Shown piece after piece: positions 1 through 7,690 of a DNA stretch of 64,000 nucleotides (the stretch's first letter is position 1; each line of letters starts with the position of its first letter). A model generated the notes under the pieces. That model was not told where the DNA came from and made no database searches. It saw only the letters and a list, made by a program, of their open reading frames with translations. This DNA comes from Phycisphaerales bacterium (lineage in GTDB: Bacteria; Planctomycetota; Phycisphaerae; Phycisphaerales; UBA1924): the NCBI GenBank assembly GCA_040217175.1, contig JAVJNT010000002.1, positions 868,001 to 932,000 on the forward strand. Direction: 5' to 3'. Both the position numbers and the translations under genes were made by a program.

Positions 1-73
1 ACTCGCATCGCACGCATCGCACGTCCTCCTGAACACAATGTACCAGAAGCACGGTGAATCGCGATGGCAATTG

Positions 74-1114
74 TCAGCAGACGTTCGGAGAATCCAGCAA
101 GCCCGCGAGCCGCTCCCCCGCCGCCAGCCCGCTGAGGTAGGCGCCCTCGACGCGCCCGCCGTGGCACCAATCGCCCGCCACGGCGATGCGTGCTTCCGCA
201 TCCAACATGCATCCGCCGTCGATCTCTGATTGCGTCAGCGCATACCGCCAGCGGTGTGCAGCGGCGTACGTTGGCGGGGGCACGTCGACCCGCAGCGCAT
301 CACCGAAGGCCTGCAGCAGTGCAGCGACGACGTCTTCACGCTCGTACTCGATGCTTGCCTCGCTCCACGCCGGCCCCGCATGCAGCACCCATCGCTCGCC
401 CTCGGGACGGCCCGGCTTGCTCGAGTCGCGCGCGCTCCACGACAGCGGATTCTTCGAGACGTTCACGAACAGACCGTCCGCGTGGATGGGCAGCCGATCC
501 TCGAACGCCGCCATGACCGCCCAGCACGGCCGCATGTCGCCGGAACGTGCGCGCGTCGCCAGGCTTGGTACGTCTGCCAGGAGCGTTGCCGCTTGTGGCG
601 CAGGCGTCGCAACGACCAGCCCGTCGTACGTACCAAGCTCGCCAGCGGACCCCTCGATCGTCCAGCCGTCCCCGGATCGCCGAACGCGCTCGACAGTGCT
701 CGAGAACCGCACCGGCACGTCTCGTGCCATCGCCGCCACGATCGCGTTCATGCCGGGCGTTCCGACGAACCGCGTCGGTCCATCGGGCTTGAGCGTGATC
801 CGTACGGGCTCGTCGACCGTCGCGACAACGCCGCTCCAGGGAGCGCAGGCGTCGCTGCGTTGCCATTCGTCGACGACGCGCACGAAGCGCTCGTCACGGG
901 CCGTGAAGTACTGGGCGCCGTGGTCGAAGGTGATCTTGCCCGCATCGCGATCGACCCGTCGCGTCGAGGCCCGCCCTCCGGCGCCACGCCCCTTATCGAA
1001 GACATCGGCCAAGACCCCCACCGCCAACAGCGCCCGCGCCGCCGCCAGCCCGGCCAGGCCCGCGCCGATGATGCCCACGCTCGGCGTCGCACGATGTTGC
1101 GGAGATGCCGCCAT
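74..1114 (-). CDS. FAD-dependent amine oxidase/renalase-like oxidoreductase
   Basis: A flavin-dependent oxidoreductase of the renalase-like COG3380 type, predicted to be cytosolic; its substrate is unknown. From the chosen ATG (346 aa) the protein has a dinucleotide-binding GIIGAGLAGLAAA near residue 13. It is followed by a GRASTRR-type arginine motif and FDHGAQYFTARD, both typical of this family. A further GD motif lies near the C-terminus (AGDWCHGGRVEGAY), where the flavin ribityl chain normally binds. The frame stays open about 80 codons upstream, but that part is Arg/Ala-rich and unlike the family, so I start just before the Rossmann motif. It stands alone, upstream of tRNA-Val. The fold is clear; the reaction is not. 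Confidence 0.8.
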   Translation of the reverse strand: MAASPQHRATPSVGIIGAGLAGLAAARALLAVGVLADVFDKGRGAGGRASTRRVDRDAGKITFDHGAQYFTARDERFVRVVDEWQRSDACAPWSGVVATVDEPVRITLKPDGPTRFVGTPGMNAIVAAMARDVPVRFSSTVERVRRSGDGWTIEGSAGELGTYDGLVVATPAPQAATLLADVPSLATRARSGDMRPCWAVMAAFEDRLPIHADGLFVNVSKNPLSWSARDSSKPGRPEGERWVLHAGPAWSEASIEYEREDVVAALLQAFGDALRVDVPPPTYAAAHRWRYALTQSEIDGGCMLDAEARIAVAGDWCHGGRVEGAYLSGLAAGERLAGLLDSPNVC

Positions 1115-1380
1115 GCCTGCAACTATTGGCGGCACGGATGCGCACGGGTCGATCGGGCGCGCCACGGATGCCGACAACCCTGAGCCATGCTGCCGGACCC
1201 GAGCCCGAGCCGCGAACCAGCGAACGCCGACCGCGACTCGGAGAATCTGCGTCGAGCCAGCGCTCCTCCCTGCCCGCACGCGACGCCGCCGCGAATCGAC
1301 TGGCGCGCCGAAGACCCTCGGCACCGCGGCGGACCTACCGCACGACGCCGAAGGCCCCAACGCTTCGCATCCTGGTCTAG

Positions 1381-1454
1381 TAGGCGGGCGGGGACTCGAA
1401 CCCCGGACCCTTCGCGTGTAAGGCGAATGCTCTAGCCAACTGAGCTACCCGCCC
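1381..1454 (-). tRNA. tRNA-Val (anticodon UAC)
   Basis: The reverse complement folds into a complete cloverleaf. It has a GGGCGGG/CCCGCCU acceptor stem closed by a G-U pair, a D arm with AGCTCAGTTGG, and an anticodon loop CTTACAC giving UAC. The T arm reads CGGGG-TTCGAGT-CCCCG, with discriminator A. No CCA is encoded after the discriminator, so the 3' end must be added by a nucleotidyltransferase. Confidence 0.97.
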
Positions 1455-1539
1455 GGGTAACCGGTCTTCACCGGTAACCCTCAGGGTATGCAAGGCATAC
1501 GAGGTTTCCGACGCGTCCTTGGAGGGGAGAGAAGCCACC

Positions 1540-3735
1540 ATGTCTGTTCACGCCGTACGAGCGGCCCTCGCCGGACTGACCGTTGCGGGGCTCGCGTTCG
1601 CACAGACGCCCGCGGAGCTTTTCGAAGGCCCCGAGCACGGCTGGCCTGGGTTGGCTGCGGTGGGGTCGGCAGAGTCGCAGGTGGCCTGGGACCCCGATGG
1701 CGCTGGCCCGGAAGGCGAGTGGCTCATCGTCGCAGGCTCGTTCGACGAAGCTGGCCACGTGGCTGCGGCCAACCTGGCAGCGTGGGACGGACAGGCGTGG
1801 CGAGCGTTGGGCGACCCCGATGATCGCGTCACGGCGGTCACCGTCCACCAGGGCGAACTCATCGTCGCAGGCTGGTTCACCGAGATCGGCGGGACGACTG
1901 CCCAACGTCTCGCTCGATTCGACGGCAGCACCTGGCGGGCGATGGCCGCGCCCTCCTTCTCGGGCATCGTGCTCGATGCCGACTCCATGCCCGATGGTCG
2001 GCTGATCGTGACCGGCTCGTTCGATTCGATCGATGGCATACCCGCCGCCAACGTAGCCGCCTGGGATGGTGCCGCGTGGTCGGCCCTCGGCGATGGCATC
2101 CACGAACTTGGCAGCGACATCCTCGTCGAGGGCAGCGACGTCTACGTCGTAGGCGGTGAGACCCAGTTTGGCCGTCCGGCCGTCGACCGATGGACCGGAT
2201 CCGGCTGGGCGAGTCTGACCGCAAATCTCATCGGCCGGCAAGTGAACTCCATCGAGAGTTGGTTCGGCCAACTCATCATTGGCGGCAACTTCCGCACCGC
2301 GACTTCCGATGCGTTCCACATCGCCCGATTCGATGGAGCCGCGTGGCGTCCGCTGCTGCCAGGACTAGGCTCGCCCGATCGTTTCGTGGACGACATCGAG
2401 ATCTATGACGACGACATCATCGTCGCCGGCAGCTTTAATCAAATCGGCGGCCAGCCGATCGAACACCTCGCGCGGTTCGATGGCTCGCAGTGGCGTCGCC
2501 TGCGCGTTGATCCCGATGGGGGCGTCAATTCGCTCCGGGTCTTCGGCGATGATCTCATCGCAGTCGGCGGCTTCCAACGTTTCGGCGAGATGGACGCTTT
2601 CAAGATCGCCCGCTGGAACGGAATCGACTGGCGGCCCATGGGCACCGGCATCGGTCGGAGCGTCCTTGCCATGCAGAACTTCGACGATCGCCTCATCCTG
2701 GGCGGGCACTTCACCGGCGCCGGGCAAGAATCGGCCAGCCACATCGTCGCGTGGGACGGCGAGTCGTTCCAAACGCTCGGCTTGGGGCTCGATGGGCCCG
2801 TCGAACACATGACCGTGCTTGGCGACGAGCTCGTCGTGTCGGGTCCGTTTACGCGTGCGGGCTTCGAGTTCACCAACGACGTGGCCTCGTGGGACGGAAA
2901 TGCGTGGCGTGGCTTCGGCGACGGCCCCGGCGACACGCCGCGTGCCATCGCGGTCTACCAGGGCCAGCTCTATGCCGCCGGAAGCACGCTCATCGGCCGC
3001 CCATCGAGCCTGGGCATTGCCCGCTGGAACGGGTCGGGGTGGGAGCCTGTCGGCACGGGGTTCCGTTCATCGGTCGTGCGCGCCATGGCCGTGCTCGCAG
3101 ACCGCCTGATCGTCCTCGGCGAGTTCGACGGAGATCCGTATGGCGCGATCTGGGATGGAACGCAATGGATCGAGATTCCCTTTGATCGCTTCGATCCGAT
3201 GCCCTGGGCGGCCAAGCCATACGACCACCCCGATCTCGGACCGGTCCTCTTGGTCACGCGCGACGGCGCGGTCAGCAACGGCTTGTGGTTCTTCGATGGC
3301 GAAAACTGGATCCCCCTGCGTTCGGGGACTGCGTGGTCGACGGCGGCATACGAGGGCGGACTCTTCCTGCCTACCGATGGCTCGGGCATCAGGCCGATCG
3401 CCAGGCTCGAGGGCTCCGAATTCTCGCAGTTCGTCGATACGCTCCCGCCCTGGGCGGATCGATTCAATCCAACCTCGGTGGCCGTGTTCGATGATGAGCT
3501 CTATGCAGGATTCTCGCAGTTCGCAAGCGACGAACACCGGAGTTGGGCGCGCTGGACGCTCAACCCCTGCCGCGTCGACCTCGACGGCGACGGCGAACTC
3601 ACCATCTTCGACCTGCTCGCATTCCAGAACCTGTTCCAGGACGGCAACCCGCTGGCCGACTTCGACGGCGACGGCGAGTTCACGATCTTCGACTTCCTGA
3701 CGTTCCAGAACGAGTTCGACCTGGGCTGCGACTAG
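1540..3735 (+). CDS. Secreted propeller-like repeat protein with C-terminal GC-type dockerin
   Basis: A predicted secreted protein of 731 aa. The ATG follows GGAGGGGAG and encodes a short signal peptide ending near AFA-QT. Most of the chain is a repeat of roughly 45-60 residues. Its units carry a variant of LIVAGSF, then an A-x-WDG or ARFDG segment and W-R-x-LG, which suggests a beta-propeller of kelch or delta-60 style. The last ~54 residues (3568-3732) are a GC-type dockerin: two DLDGDGE/DFDGDGE loops, each followed by TIFD-(L/F)-L and a Phe-rich helix, with a Cys at each end. No catalytic residues are recognisable, so binding or structural work at the surface is likely. The same tag ends two other proteins in the window. 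Confidence 0.85.
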   Translation: MSVHAVRAALAGLTVAGLAFAQTPAELFEGPEHGWPGLAAVGSAESQVAWDPDGAGPEGEWLIVAGSFDEAGHVAAANLAAWDGQAWRALGDPDDRVTAVTVHQGELIVAGWFTEIGGTTAQRLARFDGSTWRAMAAPSFSGIVLDADSMPDGRLIVTGSFDSIDGIPAANVAAWDGAAWSALGDGIHELGSDILVEGSDVYVVGGETQFGRPAVDRWTGSGWASLTANLIGRQVNSIESWFGQLIIGGNFRTATSDAFHIARFDGAAWRPLLPGLGSPDRFVDDIEIYDDDIIVAGSFNQIGGQPIEHLARFDGSQWRRLRVDPDGGVNSLRVFGDDLIAVGGFQRFGEMDAFKIARWNGIDWRPMGTGIGRSVLAMQNFDDRLILGGHFTGAGQESASHIVAWDGESFQTLGLGLDGPVEHMTVLGDELVVSGPFTRAGFEFTNDVASWDGNAWRGFGDGPGDTPRAIAVYQGQLYAAGSTLIGRPSSLGIARWNGSGWEPVGTGFRSSVVRAMAVLADRLIVLGEFDGDPYGAIWDGTQWIEIPFDRFDPMPWAAKPYDHPDLGPVLLVTRDGAVSNGLWFFDGENWIPLRSGTAWSTAAYEGGLFLPTDGSGIRPIARLEGSEFSQFVDTLPPWADRFNPTSVAVFDDELYAGFSQFASDEHRSWARWTLNPCRVDLDGDGELTIFDLLAFQNLFQDGNPLADFDGDGEFTIFDFLTFQNEFDLGCD

Positions 3736-3754
3736 TCCGGCTCGATCGAGCGAC

Positions 3755-5467
3755 TTACCACGGCGGCGTGTCGTCGTCGGCCTCGAGATAGTCCGGCTTG
3801 CCGTGGTCGACGCGCTCGTCGAAGGGTCGGTTGTCCTGGGCGCGGTCGGCGGTGCTCGGGCGGTTGCCGAAGGCCGAGCCGGTACCCCCGTTGCTTCCCA
3901 TCGCCGGTGCGTGCTGGCTGGTGCCTGCGTCAACCTTGGGCTCGAAGCTGCCCACCGGCTCGTCCTTGGCCCACGCGTCGTTTCGGGCGTAGCCCGCGCG
4001 GTTCTTGAAGCGGGTCGTGTGGTTGTCCCACACCAGCCGGACGATGCCGGTAGGCCCGTTACGCTGCTTGGCGATGATGAGCTCGGCCTCGTTGGCCCGG
4101 TCCTCGTTCTCTTCCATCCACGCCGGATCGCTCAGGTGGTAGTACGCCTCGCGGTGCAGCAGCAGCACGACGTCCGCGTCCTGCTCGATGCTGCCCGATT
4201 CGCGCAGGTCGCTCATGCGCGGGCGATTGCCTTCGCGCTGCTCGCTGCCTCGATTGAGCTGCGCCAGGCACACCACCGGCAGCTCCAGCTCGCGCGCCAT
4301 CGCCTTGATGCCGCGGCTGATCGTGCTGACCTCCACCTGCCGGCTCTCCCGGCTGGCGCCCGGGGCGGTAAGCAACTGGAGGTAATCAACCACCACGCAG
4401 CGGATGCCGAATCGCTGCTTCATGCGCCGCGCCCGTGCTCGAAGCGCCGTCACGCTCAGCGCCGGAGAGTCATCGATGTACAGCGGCGCGCGCTCCAGCG
4501 TCTCGCACGCGGGGCGGATGCGGTTGACCAGCTCGTCCTGGCTGAACTGGCCCGTGCGCAGCTTGTGGCTGTCCACGCCCGAATAGGCACTGATCAAGCG
4601 CTGCACCAAGCTGCTCTTGCTCATCTCAAGGCTGAATACGCCCACCGGCACGCGCTCCTCGCCCGCCGGCTCGAAGGGCGTTGCACCGCCCATCGCGATC
4701 TGCTCGGCTAGGTTGAGCGCGAGCGCCGTCTTGCCCATCGACGGACGAGCGGCGATGATGATCATCTCGCCGTCCTGCAGGCCGCTCAGCGGCTCGTCCA
4801 GGTCGCTGAAGCCGGTCTTCAGCCCGGTGGTCGCGCCCGCGTCGCGGTCGGCGATGCGCTCGAACTCGGCCCGCAGCAACTCCTCGAGCTTCTGGATGTC
4901 GGCGGCCTGGTCGTCGTCGGCGATCTCGAAGATGCTCTGCTCGGCCCGGTCGATGAGCTGGCGCGCTTCCTCGGGCTCGTCCTGGCCCGCGTGCATCGCC
5001 TCGTGCACGATCTGGTTGGCCGCGGCGATCAGCTTGCGCAGCCGGCTCTTGGTCTGCACCAGCCTCGCGTACAACGCCGCGTTGTGCGGCGTGCTCACGG
5101 CCTCGGCCAGGCTCGCCAAGTAGGCCGCCCCGCCGATGGTCTCCAGTTCACCCCGCTCGCGCAGCCGGTCGGCCACGACGTTGAGGTCGGCCTGCGGCTC
5201 GCGCTCGTAGACCTCCTTCAGGATGCGGAACACCGTCGCGTTGCTCTGGCGGTAGAAGTCCTCGGGCGTCGACACCAGCGGCAGCACGTCGGCCAGCATG
5301 TAGGGATCGAGGATGATCGAGCCCAGCAGGGCCATTTCGGCCTCGGGCGCGTGCGGCGGCAGCTTGTCGTACACGCGGCTCAGGTCGATCGCCGGTGCGC
5401 CGCGGTCCTTGCCGCCCCTGCGGTGCTCCCCACCCTGGTGCAGGTTTTCCGATCCGTTCGCGTCCAT
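3755..5467 (-). CDS. dnaB: Replicative DNA helicase DnaB
   Basis: The hexameric 5'-3' helicase that unwinds DNA at the replication fork and contacts primase. Its 570 residues show an N-terminal DnaB domain (about 36-140), a linker, and a RecA-type ATPase. The ATPase has the Walker A motif RPSMGKT at about 241-247 and a Walker B stretch ending VVVDYLQLL. The last ~55 residues are Gly/Asn/Asp-rich and probably disordered, making the protein longer than most DnaB (about 450-500 aa). GGGAG lies about seven bases before the ATG. It diverges from pdxH with only 42 bases between starts, so the two promoters must overlap or sit in coding sequence. No intein is visible. Confidence 0.95.
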   Translation of the reverse strand: MDANGSENLHQGGEHRRGGKDRGAPAIDLSRVYDKLPPHAPEAEMALLGSIILDPYMLADVLPLVSTPEDFYRQSNATVFRILKEVYEREPQADLNVVADRLRERGELETIGGAAYLASLAEAVSTPHNAALYARLVQTKSRLRKLIAAANQIVHEAMHAGQDEPEEARQLIDRAEQSIFEIADDDQAADIQKLEELLRAEFERIADRDAGATTGLKTGFSDLDEPLSGLQDGEMIIIAARPSMGKTALALNLAEQIAMGGATPFEPAGEERVPVGVFSLEMSKSSLVQRLISAYSGVDSHKLRTGQFSQDELVNRIRPACETLERAPLYIDDSPALSVTALRARARRMKQRFGIRCVVVDYLQLLTAPGASRESRQVEVSTISRGIKAMARELELPVVCLAQLNRGSEQREGNRPRMSDLRESGSIEQDADVVLLLHREAYYHLSDPAWMEENEDRANEAELIIAKQRNGPTGIVRLVWDNHTTRFKNRAGYARNDAWAKDEPVGSFEPKVDAGTSQHAPAMGSNGGTGSAFGNRPSTADRAQDNRPFDERVDHGKPDYLEADDDTPPW

Positions 5468-5509
5468 GCGTGCTCCCGATTGCTTCGACGTGCCAGAGTA
5501 CGATCAGCC

Positions 5510-6292
5510 ATGAGCACCGGACAAGACCACGAGAAGCAGAACATCGGGCGGCCCGCGTCCACGGGCTCGCAGCGGGCTTCCGACAAGCCCACCGATGCGC
5601 ATTTTTCCGGCCCGCTCGACAGCATCCACGCCTACGGCACCACCCACGACGAGCACCTGCCCGACGACCTGCCCGACGACCCCTTCCCCACGCTCCAAGA
5701 GTGGATCGAGTACGCCAAGGCCAACAAGGTCCAGCCCAATCCCACGGCCATCGCATTGGCGACAGCAAGCGACAAGTCGCCCAACGTGCGCATCGTGCTG
5801 TGCCGGGGCGTCGACCTCGAGACCGGCTCGATCTGGTTCTTCACCAACGGCAACAGCGCCAAGGGCCAGGAGCTCGCCGCCAACGCTCACGCGGCCGCCG
5901 TGTTCCACTGGGACGCCCTCGACCGACAGGCCCGCCTCCGCGGCGTCGTCGAGCCATTGCCCGCCGCGGAGAGCGACGCCTACTTCGCGTCTCGCTCCTG
6001 GGAAAAGCGCGTCGGCGCCTGGGCCAGCGACCAGAGTCAGCCCATCCGGTCTCGGCAGGCGCTGGTCGACAAGCTCGCCCAGACGCTCCGCCGCTTCGGC
6101 ATCGACCCCGAGAACCCCCCGCCACACGGCGCCGACGTCGAGGTTCCCCGTCCGCCACACTGGGGCGGCTTTCGCATCAACGCCACCGAGGTCGAGTTAT
6201 GGGTCGGCAGTCCCGCCCGCATCCACGACCGGGCGCGGTGGACACGCGAGGCCCCGGGAACACCCTGGGGTGCGACGCGGCTGCAGCCGTAG
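5510..6292 (+). CDS. pdxH: Pyridoxamine 5'-phosphate oxidase
   Basis: An FMN-dependent enzyme that oxidises pyridoxine or pyridoxamine 5'-phosphate to pyridoxal 5'-phosphate, the last step of vitamin B6 salvage. The 260-aa product has the family core: NPTAIALATA, VRIVLCRG, the FMN-binding stretch FFTNGNSAKGQEL, and the C-terminal EVELWVGSPARIHDR. The last of these matches the usual FWQG-x-x-RLHDR active-site segment. An acidic N-terminal extension of about 45 residues precedes the domain. The frame continues far upstream in antisense to dnaB, but this ATG gives the normal family length. Divergent from dnaB. Confidence 0.93.
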   Translation: MSTGQDHEKQNIGRPASTGSQRASDKPTDAHFSGPLDSIHAYGTTHDEHLPDDLPDDPFPTLQEWIEYAKANKVQPNPTAIALATASDKSPNVRIVLCRGVDLETGSIWFFTNGNSAKGQELAANAHAAAVFHWDALDRQARLRGVVEPLPAAESDAYFASRSWEKRVGAWASDQSQPIRSRQALVDKLAQTLRRFGIDPENPPPHGADVEVPRPPHWGGFRINATEVELWVGSPARIHDRARWTREAPGTPWGATRLQP

Positions 6293-6442
6293 GCGACCAC
6301 CGGGCGTTTGGCTTCGATTGCCGTCGACCACGCAGTCCGCACAACCCGCACGCCTCACCCCGTTCCACACCGATCGTCACGAAGTGGCCGCCACCAACCG
6401 CCGATGTTGGCTGGGTCGCCCACAACGCCGTGGGCCGGGAGT

Positions 6443-7687
6443 ATGCCCGTGGCAGGACGAGTCCGCGCCCAGCTGAGCAGCGTCGAGGTCGAAGCCCTCA
6501 CCGAGCTCCTCATGCGCAAGCTCGATGCGATGATCATCGAGACGCAGCCCGAAGTGGCCGCTCGCCTGCTCGAGCTCGTGTCCGACCCCGAGGCCGGGCT
6601 GGCCGACTTCGCAACCGTCATCCGCAACGACACCGCCCTGAGCGGCCGCTTGCTGCGCATGAGCAACTCGGCCTACTTTGCCCAACGCGAGCCGGTGACC
6701 ACGCTCGAGCGCGCCTGCGTGCTGCTGGGCATCAATCGAATCCGCGCGCTCGCACTGGGCTTCTACATGAGCCGCGCCATCGACGCCGGCGGCGAGAAGC
6801 GGTATGGCCGGACCATGTGGGGCAAAAGCTTGCTGCGGGCATGTTTTGCCGCCAAGCTGGCCGAGGCCATCAAGCCCCAGCTCTACGCCGAAGCATTCCT
6901 GGTGGGCCTCATGATGGACGCGGGCGCACCCTTGGTGCGAACGCTCATCGGCCCGTCGGTCTACGACGAGGCGTGTCCGCTCCAGCAGCCGCCGTCGCGC
7001 GTCTTCAAGACCGAGACCGACTCGTTCAGCTACACCCACGTGGACATGGCCCGCGCCCTCATCCGCCGATGGCGCATGCCCGACGTGCTGGCCAAGCCCA
7101 TCCTGTGGCACCACACGCCGCCGCAGAACCTCAAGAGCACCGAGCCCATCCACCTGCTGCACCGCATCTCGTTCTACGTGGGCTCGATGCACATCGAGCA
7201 CGAGCCGCCATCGGCCATGGCCGTGCCGCTGCCCACGCTGGCGCAGAAGCTCATGAACCTCCCGGGCGACGCGCTCGGCGAGACGTTTGCCAGCGCTTGC
7301 AAGGAATACGCCGCCGTCCGCGAGTTCTTCGGCCACGTAGCCGAGAGCATCACCGACGTCGAGGCCCTGGGCATGCGCGTCCACGGCGCTCTGAACAAGA
7401 TCATGGAGAGCGCCATCGAGGAAGAGCTCAAGAGCGACAGCAGCATGTCGCCGGCGACCTTCAAGTTCAACGCCGGGCAGATCCAGGTCATGCGAGACGA
7501 CGAGAACGACGAGTTCGCCGTCGCCTACGTGCTCGACTCGGCCGGGCATCGCCAGGCCCGCCACCGGTTCCCCGTAGGCTCGGCCACGGCCGACGAGGTG
7601 CTTACAGAGCTGTGCCTCGAGCAGGGCGACATCGACAGCGCCGAGCTCGAGAGCATGACGGACTACTTGCGTGCACTGGCGGCCTGA
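6443..7687 (+). CDS. HDOD domain protein
   Basis: A 414-aa soluble protein whose first half is an HDOD domain, a degenerate HD-fold module found in bacterial signalling and stress proteins. Residues such as LLELVSDPEAGLADFATVI-x-ND, LLRMSNSAYFA and the helix following LLGINRIRALALG are characteristic. The second half has no domain I recognise. The ATG at this position follows GGGCCGGGAG; a longer reading frame upstream is Pro/Arg-rich and looks non-coding. It ends three bases from the stop of the convergent hydrolase/ATP-grasp gene. The partner and signal cannot be told from sequence. Confidence 0.8.
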   Translation: MPVAGRVRAQLSSVEVEALTELLMRKLDAMIIETQPEVAARLLELVSDPEAGLADFATVIRNDTALSGRLLRMSNSAYFAQREPVTTLERACVLLGINRIRALALGFYMSRAIDAGGEKRYGRTMWGKSLLRACFAAKLAEAIKPQLYAEAFLVGLMMDAGAPLVRTLIGPSVYDEACPLQQPPSRVFKTETDSFSYTHVDMARALIRRWRMPDVLAKPILWHHTPPQNLKSTEPIHLLHRISFYVGSMHIEHEPPSAMAVPLPTLAQKLMNLPGDALGETFASACKEYAAVREFFGHVAESITDVEALGMRVHGALNKIMESAIEEELKSDSSMSPATFKFNAGQIQVMRDDENDEFAVAYVLDSAGHRQARHRFPVGSATADEVLTELCLEQGDIDSAELESMTDYLRALAA

Positions 7688-7690
7688 GGT

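Noticed and set aside
3740-3751. GCTCGATCGAGC palindrome between the first dockerin gene and dnaB
   Set aside because: It has no loop or T-tract and GATC/CGATCG palindromes are common in this sequence, so neither a terminator nor a specific site is supported.
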